Of a DNA stretch of 20,528 bases, positions 1 to 6,350 are shown piece after piece. Under the pieces are notes generated by a model, which was not told the DNA's origin, did no database searches, and saw only the letters and a program-made list of their open reading frames with translations. The stretch comes from Clostridia bacterium BRH_c25. Its GTDB lineage: Bacteria > Bacillota_A > Clostridia > Lutisporales > Lutisporaceae. A program made the position numbers and the translations under genes. Positions within the stretch are counted from its first letter, which is position 1, and the number at the start of each line of letters is the position of its first letter. The stretch is taken from positions 1 to 20,528 of the forward strand of contig LOES01000013.1 in NCBI GenBank assembly GCA_001515955.1. Direction: 5' to 3'.

Positions 1-269
1 AAGAGGATAAAAGGTACGGAGCCAAACAGAATATAGGGGATCCTCCGGCCCCATCTGCTTCTTGTCCTGTCCGAAATCTGCCCCAGCAGCGGGTCATTGA
101 CCGCATTCCATACCCCGTATATTCCCATTGCAAGACCGACCATATAAGCAGGCATTTTGAGGATATCCACGTAATAGAAAATGACATAGGTTGAGAAAAC
201 GGATGCTGTCAATGAAGCTGCAACATTACCGGAGCTGTAAAGCAGTTTTTTTCCTGTGCCTTTATTCAC
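1..269 (-). CDS. GPH-family (MFS) sugar:cation symporter, N-terminal part
   Basis: This is the first ~89 codons of a membrane transporter; the rest lies beyond the left edge. The GTG start at 269 follows an AGGGAGGGG ribosome binding site. The N-terminus (NKGTGKKLLYSSGNVAAS) leads into a membrane segment (VFSTYVIFYYVDIL), then a second one, then the motif NAVNDPLLGQISDRTRSRWG and RRIPYILFG. This asparagine/aspartate motif followed by a basic loop is typical of the glycoside-pentoside-hexuronide:cation symporters (MelB-like), which import sugars or glycosides with Na+ or H+. The gene is divergent from a deacetylase/GH4/kinase operon, so its substrate is probably the disaccharide that those enzymes process; that is inference. 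It has an unusually long structured leader of about 200 nt. The exact substrate cannot be read from this fragment. Confidence 0.82.
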   Translation of the reverse strand, partial: MNKGTGKKLLYSSGNVAASLTASVFSTYVIFYYVDILKMPAYMVGLAMGIYGVWNAVNDPLLGQISDRTRSRWGRRIPYILFGSVPFIL

Positions 270-304
270 AAAATCCCCTCCCTAAATATAACAAGGCCAA
301 AAGA

Positions 305-447
305 TGTCCCCCACCTCTATAGGCGGCGGATACCGATTTGGATTTTCAGGCGGTGAGCATATCTCCCGCCTCGTTGAAAGGCTGGTCGCAAGCAAAGCTT
401 GCTGCTCGCCCATGCAACCCGGGTGTGTTGCAATTGCTTGCGCAATT
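305..447 (-). promoter_or_regulatory. Candidate structured 5' leader RNA of the symporter gene
   Basis: Between the predicted minus-strand promoter (477-505) and the symporter start (269) lie five successive hairpins. They are AATTGC/GCAATT (432-437 with 442-447), TGCAAC/GTTGCA (413-418 with 427-432), GCAAGC/GCTTGC (388-393 with 397-402), AGGCGG/CCGCCT (348-353 with 366-371, extended inward by GAG/CTC) and CCGCC/GGTGG (322-326 with 311-315). The last helix needs a G.U pair that forms only in the minus-strand RNA, which supports that direction. The first two share base 432 and abut. The region is GC-richer than the flanking spacer. It could be a riboswitch-like leader, a small RNA or a remnant of a transposon end; I do not recognise a named family. 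Confidence 0.45.
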
Positions 448-458
448 ACTTCCGTTGT

Positions 459-472
459 TATAAGCGCTTTAA
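459..472. promoter_or_regulatory. Operator-like palindrome, symporter side
   Basis: TATAAGCGCTTTAA has the perfect core AAGCGCTT and matches the catabolite-response (cre) consensus TGWAANCGNTNWCA at 12 of 14 positions. It sits at the predicted transcription start of the symporter. A related site lies at 732-745 near the divergent operon. CcpA or a local LacI-type repressor could bind it; no such regulator gene is in the window. Confidence 0.35.
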
Positions 473-476
473 TTAT

Positions 477-505
477 ATTGTATATTATTCCCATTGTATT
501 TTCAA
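477..505 (-). promoter_or_regulatory. Predicted promoter of the symporter gene
   Basis: On the minus strand TTGAAA (505-500) is followed after 17 bases by TACAAT (482-477). A second -10-like TATAAT (477-472) overlaps it. Transcription would start near 470, on the operator-like palindrome at 459-472, giving a leader of about 200 nt. Confidence 0.5.
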
Positions 506-731
506 TACGGCAATACAAATAACAATTTAAAAAATAACTTTATAAATACGGTTATAAATATTACGCCAAAGAAGCAACGGTTTGTAACTCAGCAATGTCA
601 ATGCTTTTCATGTATGTTAGTTATTTGTTATATTGTCTGTGAGTTGTAATGGTATACTTAATTATTGCCGATTGATCAGAGCAGAGCTCCTCAATGCATT
701 ACCCTGAAGATATTCACATTTATAGTTAAAA

Positions 732-763
732 TGTAACCGCTTTAATTGATTTATTGCTATAAA
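732..763 (+). promoter_or_regulatory. cre-like site and extended -10 promoter of the deacetylase operon
   Basis: TGTAACCGCTTTAA (732-745) matches the cre consensus at 13 of 14 positions. It overlaps the -35 zone of an extended -10 element (TG at 755-756, TATAAA at 758-763). The 5' leader would be about 100 nt. A TTGACA at 774-779 has no good -10 at the right distance. Binding at the -35 would repress, as expected for carbon catabolite repression; this is inference. The rest of 506-731 shows nothing I can name. Confidence 0.4.
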
Positions 764-869
764 TTTGGTATCATTGACATATATCGTTAAGAAAATGGAT
801 TACACTTTTTTGTTCTACAGTTACTCTGCCATCGCATATAGAATTATTCCATATTTTAAGGAGGCCGCT

Positions 870-1622
870 ATGGAGCTTAAAGACTTTTTGCCCTTACCCA
901 GACTTGAAAGCTGTAAGGTGCTGCTGTGCATACAACCGCATCCTGACGACAATGAAGTCGGTGCAGGTGCAACCATCGCCAAACTGACGCAGGCAGGGTG
1001 CACGGTGGTATACCTTACCGTATCGGACGGGAGGCTTGGAACCCTGAACCCTGCTGTAAATCCAACGGATCTGGTTCATATCAGGAAAAAGGAAGCGGAG
1101 GAATCGTCAAAGATACTGGGTGTATCAAGGAGTATCTTTCTGGATTTTGAGGATGCATCCTATCCCGATGAAGCAGAATTGGCCAAAAGCATTACTTCCG
1201 TCATCCGGGAAGTAAAACCGGAAATCGTCATGACAGTCGACCCCTTCCTTCCTTATGAGGCACATCCCGATCATAGGAAGGTCGGACAGGCTTCTGCTGA
1301 AGCCTGCCTGTTCAGCTCCTTCCCGCATTTTCGTACAAAAACGGACAGTCCGGAAGAAGTTTGGAACATCTCCGGTATAGCTTTTTACAACTCTGCATGC
1401 CCCAACACCTTTGTCAATGTGGATGATACTTGGAACTTGAAGTTTGAAGCATTGGCAGCGCACAAAAGCCAGTTCGATAAAAAGACCCTTGAACAATACA
1501 AGGATTATTTCGATTTCAAATCCAGGCAGTATGCCGAAGGCAGAGGCTTTGCACATGCGGAAGCATTCAAGCTGCTGACTGCGGCACACTTGCACTGCAA
1601 TACCGACACAATAAATTTATAA
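870..1622 (+). CDS. PIG-L/LmbE-family N-deacetylase
   Basis: A 250-aa zinc-dependent deacetylase of the PIG-L (LmbE) family, whose members remove acetyl groups from N-acetylglucosamine-containing substrates. The ATG at 870 is chosen because AAGGAGG lies just upstream; the frame stays open a further 35 codons without a ribosome binding site. The metal/catalytic motif is PHPDDNE (His24, Asp26, Asp27), and the second motif HPDH is at 132-135. Its length is normal for the family and there is no signal peptide, so it is cytosolic. It is the first gene of a tight operon with a GH4 glycosidase and a BadF-type kinase. Known relatives include archaeal diacetylchitobiose deacetylase. E. coli ChbG does the same job before GH4 ChbF, although ChbG belongs to a different family. 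A role on a chitobiose-like substrate is inference; bacillithiol-type BshB activity is an alternative made less likely by the context. Confidence 0.85.
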   Translation: MELKDFLPLPRLESCKVLLCIQPHPDDNEVGAGATIAKLTQAGCTVVYLTVSDGRLGTLNPAVNPTDLVHIRKKEAEESSKILGVSRSIFLDFEDASYPDEAELAKSITSVIREVKPEIVMTVDPFLPYEAHPDHRKVGQASAEACLFSSFPHFRTKTDSPEEVWNISGIAFYNSACPNTFVNVDDTWNLKFEALAAHKSQFDKKTLEQYKDYFDFKSRQYAEGRGFAHAEAFKLLTAAHLHCNTDTINL

Positions 1623-1635
1623 TGGAAGTGATCTT

Positions 1636-2949
1636 ATGAAAGGTATAAAAATAGTGGTAATAGGCGGCGGAAGCAGCTACACCCCTGAATTGGCCGACGG
1701 GATAATAAGAAAGCATCCGGTTTTGCCGGTTTCCGAAATCGTACTTGTTGATATAAACGACGGGAAGGAAAAATGCGAAATCAATACAGCCTTGTTGAAA
1801 AGAATGTTCGCTAAGGCAGACCTGAATACCCGTATTCACATGACGCTTGACCGTGGCACGGCACTGACCGGTGCTGACTTTGTCATAACCCAGTTCCGGG
1901 TTGGGGGGCTGGAAGCCAGGGCCAAGGATGAAAGCATACCGGTAAAATATGATATGATCGGACAGGAAACTACCGGACCCGGCGGATTTGCAAAAGCCCT
2001 CAGAACGATACCTGTGATGCTTGAGATTTGCAGGGACATGGAGTACCTGTGTCCTGACGCCTGGCTGATAAACTTCACAAATCCTTCAGGTATTGTTACA
2101 GAAGCCGTACTCAAGCATTCCGGTGTAAAATGCATAGGTCTTTGCAATGTCCCCATCAATATGAAAAGGATGCTTGAAGAACACCTGGGGGCAGACAAAT
2201 CAAGACTTCACTGCCGGTTCACAGGACTTAACCATCTTAGTGTCATTAAGAATGTATATCTTGATGGACGTGATGTACTTGGTGAAATACTGGAATCTCC
2301 AATCGTGAAACGCGAAATTGTCAGCAACATCCCCTCTGTGGATTTCTCGGGTGATTTCCTTTCATCACTTGGTTTCATTCCCTCTCCATACCTGCGGTAT
2401 TATTATTTTGAAAAACAGCTTCTGGCCGAGGAGAAGGAAAAGCTGGAACAGGGACATGGAACCAGAGCCCGGGAGGTTATGGAAATAGAAAAAAAATTGT
2501 TTGAAATGTACCAGGAGGAAGAGCTGGATCACAAGCCGGCAGAGCTTTCCGAGAGAGGAGGCGCCCTTTATTCTGAGGCTGCCGTTGAGCTGATCGACAG
2601 TATTTGGAACAACAAATCGGCTATCCATATAGTGAATGTACCTAATGGAGGTGCAGTGCCCGAGCTTCCGCAAGACTGTATAATTGAGACCAATTGTATT
2701 GTAAACCGAGAAGGAGCAGTTCCATTGACAGGCGGTTCGCTGCCGGAGGGCATAATAGGTTTGATTCAACATGCAAAAGCATATGAATGCCTGACAATCG
2801 AAGCAGCAGTAAGCGGCAGTAAAAGTAAGGCATTGGCGGCTCTGATCAACAACCCCCTTGTACATGACGTACCGGCAGCAATCAAATTGCTGCATGAGCT
2901 GCTTGAAGCCAACAATAAGTATTTACCTCAATTTCATGAAAGAAGGTAG
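1636..2949 (+). CDS. Glycoside hydrolase family 4 6-phospho-beta-glucosidase (CelF/ChbF-like)
   Basis: A 437-aa cytosolic GH4 enzyme. GH4 hydrolyses phosphorylated disaccharides by an NAD+- and Mn2+-dependent oxidation/elimination route. The N-terminal dinucleotide-binding motif is VIGGGSSYTPEL (8-19). The substrate loop is GQETTGPGGFAKALRTIP (109-126), with NFTNPSG at 146-152. The metal-binding residues are Cys170 (GLCNVP) and His200 (GLNHLS). The length is normal. It starts 13 bases after the deacetylase stop, with GGAAGTG upstream of the ATG. The family splits into alpha-glucosidases, alpha-galactosidases and 6-phospho-beta-glucosidases; GGGSSYTPEL and the TGPGG loop point to the last. ChbF of E. 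coli, which cleaves monodeacetylated chitobiose-6-phosphate, is in this group. The deacetylase and kinase neighbours favour an amino-sugar substrate over cellobiose-phosphate, but this is inferred. Confidence 0.88.
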   Translation: MKGIKIVVIGGGSSYTPELADGIIRKHPVLPVSEIVLVDINDGKEKCEINTALLKRMFAKADLNTRIHMTLDRGTALTGADFVITQFRVGGLEARAKDESIPVKYDMIGQETTGPGGFAKALRTIPVMLEICRDMEYLCPDAWLINFTNPSGIVTEAVLKHSGVKCIGLCNVPINMKRMLEEHLGADKSRLHCRFTGLNHLSVIKNVYLDGRDVLGEILESPIVKREIVSNIPSVDFSGDFLSSLGFIPSPYLRYYYFEKQLLAEEKEKLEQGHGTRAREVMEIEKKLFEMYQEEELDHKPAELSERGGALYSEAAVELIDSIWNNKSAIHIVNVPNGGAVPELPQDCIIETNCIVNREGAVPLTGGSLPEGIIGLIQHAKAYECLTIEAAVSGSKSKALAALINNPLVHDVPAAIKLLHELLEANNKYLPQFHERR

Positions 2950-2953
2950 GAGT

Positions 2954-3877
2954 ATGGGTTACTTTGCTGGTATTGACGGAGGCGGTTCCAAAACCCACTG
3001 CATAATCGGCGACGAGAGGGGTACTGTCCTTGCTGAAGGTTTTGCACCCGGTTCGAATTATCAAATGGCAGGACAGGAAGCTGCCAGGCAGGCAATATAT
3101 GATTCTCTGCATAGTGCTTTAAAAAAGCTTGATATAGCGATTGAGCAAATAGAATATGCAGTCCTCGGTTTAGCAGGTGCGGACATGGAATGTGATTTTA
3201 AGGTGCTGAATCATATTTGCTGTGAAATCTTCAAAAAAGTCCCGTTTAAGGTTCTAAACGATACATGGATAGGTCTGAGAGCCGGAGTTCCCGAAAACTG
3301 GGGCGTTGTTACCGTCTGCGGCTCCGGTGCAAGCTGCGCAGGAAGAAACCGCAGCGGATATGAGGTCATACTCAGAAACCTTGATTACGAGCTTGGCAAC
3401 AGGGGTGGAGGAATTGATATCATTAAGGACGCTTTGCACTTCGCATTCAGATCGGAGGAAGAGACAGCCCCAAAGACAAGACTTACCGAAGAAATCCCTA
3501 AATTGCTGGAAGCCGATGGGATGAGCCGGTTGGCTGAAATCTTGAGAAACCGGACCTTCGATATGACCAAGCTGCATGCCATCCCCGTACTTGTTTTTAA
3601 GTTGGCAGCCGATGGAGACAGTATTTGTCAGGATATACTTGTCAATATGGGGCATGTGCTGGGAGAAATAGCAGGAGGTGTAATCAAAAGGTTGGGAATG
3701 GAGAAGGAAATGCTGACGGTAACGCTTGTAGGGAGCATATTTGAGGGCAGCAGCCCCTTGCTGATTGATGAATATACAACTACAGTCCACCGCACTGCTC
3801 CTTATGCAAAGGTTGAAGTTGCCGGGCTGAAACCGGCAATGGGAGCATATTATCTTGCCCTTGAACAGCATGCCTGA
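2954..3877 (+). CDS. BadF/BadG/BcrA/BcrD-type ATPase, probable (N-acetyl)glucosamine or glycoside kinase
   Basis: A 307-aa member of the ASKHA fold (BadF/BadG/BcrA/BcrD family), which includes eukaryotic-type N-acetylglucosamine kinases and bacterial glucosamine-specific kinases. The phosphate-1 loop DGGGSKT is at residues 8-14, a phosphate-2/catalytic-Asp segment reads LNDTWIGLRAG (~97-107), and GSGASC follows (~119-124). The ATG at 2954 lies five bases after the GH4 stop with AAGG/AGGAG upstream; an in-frame extension to 2858 lies wholly inside GH4 and is rejected. As last gene of the operon it could supply the phosphate that GH4 requires when the sugar arrives through a non-phosphorylating symporter, or it could phosphorylate the released hexosamine. 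Which of these applies cannot be read from sequence. No clear terminator follows; the next gene converges 32 bases downstream. Confidence 0.8.
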   Translation: MGYFAGIDGGGSKTHCIIGDERGTVLAEGFAPGSNYQMAGQEAARQAIYDSLHSALKKLDIAIEQIEYAVLGLAGADMECDFKVLNHICCEIFKKVPFKVLNDTWIGLRAGVPENWGVVTVCGSGASCAGRNRSGYEVILRNLDYELGNRGGGIDIIKDALHFAFRSEEETAPKTRLTEEIPKLLEADGMSRLAEILRNRTFDMTKLHAIPVLVFKLAADGDSICQDILVNMGHVLGEIAGGVIKRLGMEKEMLTVTLVGSIFEGSSPLLIDEYTTTVHRTAPYAKVEVAGLKPAMGAYYLALEQHA

Positions 3878-3909
3878 CCCTAACTCTATACATCTGTTGC
3901 AGTCATTAA

Positions 3910-4566
3910 TCATTCATAGACCACAATGGTATTTTTTGTTTCTTTTGCTTTATACAATGCCCCGTCAGCATATTTTAAAAAGCATTCGGTGTGTATTGGA
4001 AGTTTAGTTGTTGCAATGCCTATACTTACAGTTATTTTGTCGGTGACAGAATCAAAAATAAAAGTCTCTGCTTCAATGGTTTGCCTAATTCTTTCAGCCA
4101 TTTTGAATACATTTTCACAGCAGGTTTGAGGCATGACTACAGCAAATTCTTCTCCCCCCAACCTGGCAACTATATCTGTACTTCTTGTATTACTTTTAAG
4201 AATTTCGGCAAACCGCTTTAAAAATTCATCACCTGCTGAATGCCCGTAGGTATCATTAACTCTTTTGAAGTTATCAATGTCAATCATCATTAATGAGACC
4301 GGGAATTCCACTTTTAAAATTTCAGGCAGCTTTGCAAATAAGCATCTTCTATTACATATACCTGTCAAACTATCCATATTGGCTTGCCGGTGAAGTCCCT
4401 GAATAATTATGCCACAGTATAAAAAGAGTAATAATTGGCCTATGCTGCAGGAAATTGAAATCATGTTTAAGCCAATCTTATCATAAAAAAGAAAAGTAGC
4501 CAGCCAAATTCCAGCACCAACTGCAAGAAGTACAAATGGCGCAAACTCAAAAAAAAATTCTTTCAT
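3910..4566 (-). CDS. Membrane-bound diguanylate cyclase (GGDEF)
   Basis: A 218-aa protein with two N-terminal membrane segments (about 9-28 and 35-55) and a C-terminal GGDEF domain from about residue 64. The metal-binding segment is MMIDIDNFKRVNDTYGH (93-109). The active loop is GGEEF (137-141), a catalytically competent variant. The inhibitory I-site RSTD (128-131) is intact, so feedback inhibition by c-di-GMP is expected. The end of the domain is slightly degenerate, KETKNT where K..GRN is usual. There is no separate sensory domain; the short membrane anchor may sense directly. The upstream ribosome binding site is weak. It follows an HD-GYP phosphodiesterase on the same strand by 77 bases, so synthesis and breakdown of c-di-GMP are genetically paired. 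Confidence 0.9.
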   Translation of the reverse strand: MKEFFFEFAPFVLLAVGAGIWLATFLFYDKIGLNMISISCSIGQLLLFLYCGIIIQGLHRQANMDSLTGICNRRCLFAKLPEILKVEFPVSLMMIDIDNFKRVNDTYGHSAGDEFLKRFAEILKSNTRSTDIVARLGGEEFAVVMPQTCCENVFKMAERIRQTIEAETFIFDSVTDKITVSIGIATTKLPIHTECFLKYADGALYKAKETKNTIVVYE

Positions 4567-4618
4567 TGCATTTTACCTATCTCTTTACTACTTAATCTGT
4601 TATCCTGAAATCAGTTTA

Positions 4619-4652
4619 TGTCAATGCTGCAGTCTCTCCCTAACTACAGCAT
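4619..4652 (-). promoter_or_regulatory. Hairpin and -35-like element between the HD-GYP and GGDEF genes
   Basis: On the minus strand ATGCTGTAG, whose last bases are the HD-GYP stop, pairs with CTGCAGCAT around an 11-base loop. The hairpin has no U-tract, so it is not a standard terminator. TTGACA (4624-4619) follows, with a weak -10 candidate TAACAG 16 bases on. The GGDEF gene may have its own weak promoter. Confidence 0.25.
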
Positions 4653-5690
4653 TTCGACAATCTTAAACTGCCTGTCTTGCGATAAATCAATATACTTGTC
4701 CTTAACATAAACAATTGGCATTGAAATACTTTGTGGTGCAACAAAAATGACCTTGCCTGATTCACCATTATTCATTTTCACCATTGATCCGATATAATAA
4801 CAGGATATATTCGAGAGAAATGTCATCAAAACTTCTGTATCAAAATAGCCTAAACCTATTCTTGCCAGTTCCCTGAAAGTATCAAAGGGAGTAATGCGTC
4901 TTTTGTAAATCCTTTCTGAAGTTAGTGCATCATACACATCGGCAATAGATATTATCTTTGCATACCGGTTTATATTATCCCCTTTTATACCGGAAGGGTA
5001 CCCATTTCCATCTTCCCGCTCATGGTGCATAAGTATCCCTTCCCTTATTTCATCCGTAAGCTGTGGAAAATCTTTTGAAAGACGATATCCAATATCTGCA
5101 TGATTCTTTATCTGCTCATATTCCTCTGGAAGCAGCGGACCTTTTTTATTTAAAATTTCCCGTGGTATTCTTGATTTGCCTATATCATGTAGAATGCCTG
5201 TTGTGACAACATTTCTGATTTCTTTTTCCTGCAGGCCGAGCCATTTGGATATTAATAAAGCATATATCGAAACGTTGATACTGTGTGTATAAGTATATTC
5301 ATCCATATTCTTTACTTCATTCATACATTCAACAACATTGCCAATACTGGTTATTTTCGAATAAATTGAGTCTGAAACACACTCTACCTTTTTATAATCC
5401 GGTTTTCTTCCTGCTGCCATATCACCTAGTACCTGTTTCAAGGCATTAATATCCTTCCTATAATCCTTTTTGAATTGTACAAGGGATGATCCACTTTTTA
5501 CTGTACTTTCTTCATTCTGCAGCTTGTACACGCATAACTGGCGTATCCCGAAAGTCTTCAACCTCTTAATGGCATGCTCGTTGATTACATCACCCTTTGC
5601 TGCAATAAGCAAGCCGCTGCCATCGTATACATCATCTGCAAGTATATCCCCCCATTTACATTGATAGATATGTATATATTTTTTGTTCAT
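4644..5690 (-). CDS. HD-GYP domain c-di-GMP phosphodiesterase
   Basis: A 348-aa cytosolic protein. The first ~60 residues are a small N-terminal domain often seen in clostridial HD-GYP proteins. The HD-GYP domain starts near residue 110: THS with His136, LHDIGKSRIP with the HD pair at 168-169, NHADIGY at 197-202, and the diagnostic HHEREDGNGYP at 222-232, followed by AKIISIADVYDALTSER. All usual metal ligands and the GYP loop are present, so hydrolysis of c-di-GMP to pGpG or GMP is expected. A short tail (about 295-348, SGKVIFVAPQ..) resembles a small C-terminal beta domain. The ATG at 5690 follows CTAAGGAG. It lies upstream of the GGDEF gene on the same strand. Confidence 0.9.
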   Translation of the reverse strand: MNKKYIHIYQCKWGDILADDVYDGSGLLIAAKGDVINEHAIKRLKTFGIRQLCVYKLQNEESTVKSGSSLVQFKKDYRKDINALKQVLGDMAAGRKPDYKKVECVSDSIYSKITSIGNVVECMNEVKNMDEYTYTHSINVSIYALLISKWLGLQEKEIRNVVTTGILHDIGKSRIPREILNKKGPLLPEEYEQIKNHADIGYRLSKDFPQLTDEIREGILMHHEREDGNGYPSGIKGDNINRYAKIISIADVYDALTSERIYKRRITPFDTFRELARIGLGYFDTEVLMTFLSNISCYYIGSMVKMNNGESGKVIFVAPQSISMPIVYVKDKYIDLSQDRQFKIVEML

Positions 5691-5746
5691 TTTATCAAAA
5701 ACTCCTTAGACTCTAATCTTAGATATAATTTACCTTTGTGCAGCCA

Positions 5747-5795
5747 GTGATTATTAACACAACAGCTTTTTTGTCTTTCCAGTGTTAATAATCAC
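5747..5795. repeat. 14-bp perfect inverted repeat upstream of the HD-GYP gene
   Basis: GTGATTATTAACAC (5747-5760) recurs as its exact reverse complement at 5782-5795 with 21 bases between. Each arm is itself nearly palindromic, so this may be two operator copies centred 35 bp apart rather than an RNA hairpin. No U-tract follows. The HD-GYP start is about 57 bases downstream on the minus strand. Confidence 0.55.
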
Positions 5796-5864
5796 ATCCT
5801 TGATTTAGTGCCTCCCATACTCAAAAAGGAGTATACGTCACGGCAACTAATCATTCCGCACTCT

Positions 5865-6185
5865 TCAAATAAATCGCGGTATTATACTCTTTACAACAGC
5901 CACATAGGTATCTTCTTCCACCGCTGCATAACCGGCTACCCATTCAAAAGGCTTCTTTGCACTGCCTCGGGGGAATATGGGAATGCTTTCCCCCATTCCG
6001 ATTAAAATTACATCCTGTCCAGGATATTTCTTTGCAAAATTTCCGATCTCTCCGATAATCTTATAACTGCCATCCGGATACATCTCATTCATTTTTTGTT
6101 TTGAACAATACACTGTTTTACTGTGACTATGCCGCTCCATAATGTGTAGTGTATTATTCCTTTTTGGGAAAAAACGATAATCCAT
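5865..6185 (-). CDS. Small protein of unknown function
   Basis: A 106-aa soluble protein that I do not recognise. Coding status is supported by a good ribosome binding site (GGAAGGTG, seven bases before the ATG) and by an extended -10 promoter just upstream. The N-terminal third is rich in His, Arg and Lys (FFPKRNNTLHIMERHSHSK). The remainder has mixed alpha/beta character (DVILIGMGESIPIF, EWVAGYAAVEEDTYVAVVKS). There is no signal peptide or membrane segment. It lies between a two-component operon and the c-di-GMP enzymes, all on the same strand; no function is proposed. Confidence 0.65.
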   Translation of the reverse strand: MDYRFFPKRNNTLHIMERHSHSKTVYCSKQKMNEMYPDGSYKIIGEIGNFAKKYPGQDVILIGMGESIPIFPRGSAKKPFEWVAGYAAVEEDTYVAVVKSIIPRFI

Positions 6186-6230
6186 TTATTCACCTTCCTT
6201 TCTGTAGAGTCGCAGTATCATTAGTTCTAC

Positions 6231-6239
6231 ATTATAGCA
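6231..6239 (-). promoter_or_regulatory. Extended -10 promoter of the 106-aa gene
   Basis: TGCTATAAT on the minus strand is a perfect extended -10 element, 46 bases before the start at 6185. No clear -35 is present, which is usual for this class. Confidence 0.5.
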
Positions 6240-6297
6240 ACAAAAAACCACTTGTTTACGTCAATGATGAAATCGACCCCTTTTTCGGCGAAATTGG

Positions 6298-6328
6298 TAT
6301 AAAAAACTTCCCCATGTCACGGGGAAGC
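6298..6328 (-). terminator. Intrinsic terminator of the response regulator/kinase operon
   Basis: CTTCCCC/GGGGAAG (6321-6327 with 6307-6313), loop of seven, followed on the minus strand by a run of six T. It lies 24 bases after the kinase stop. Confidence 0.85.
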
Positions 6329-6350
6329 TCAAAATGCAAGTTATGGCTAT

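Noticed and set aside
282..522. Overlapping 72- and 78-codon ORFs on both strands upstream of the deacetylase
   Set aside because: Neither has a convincing ribosome binding site and both run over the hairpin-rich leader. They are better explained by structured RNA or a repeat remnant, though a repeat-encoded peptide is not excluded.
765..869. N-terminal extension of the deacetylase
   Set aside because: The ATG at 870 has an AAGGAGG site and starts a normal-length protein; the extension has none and begins too close to the predicted promoter.
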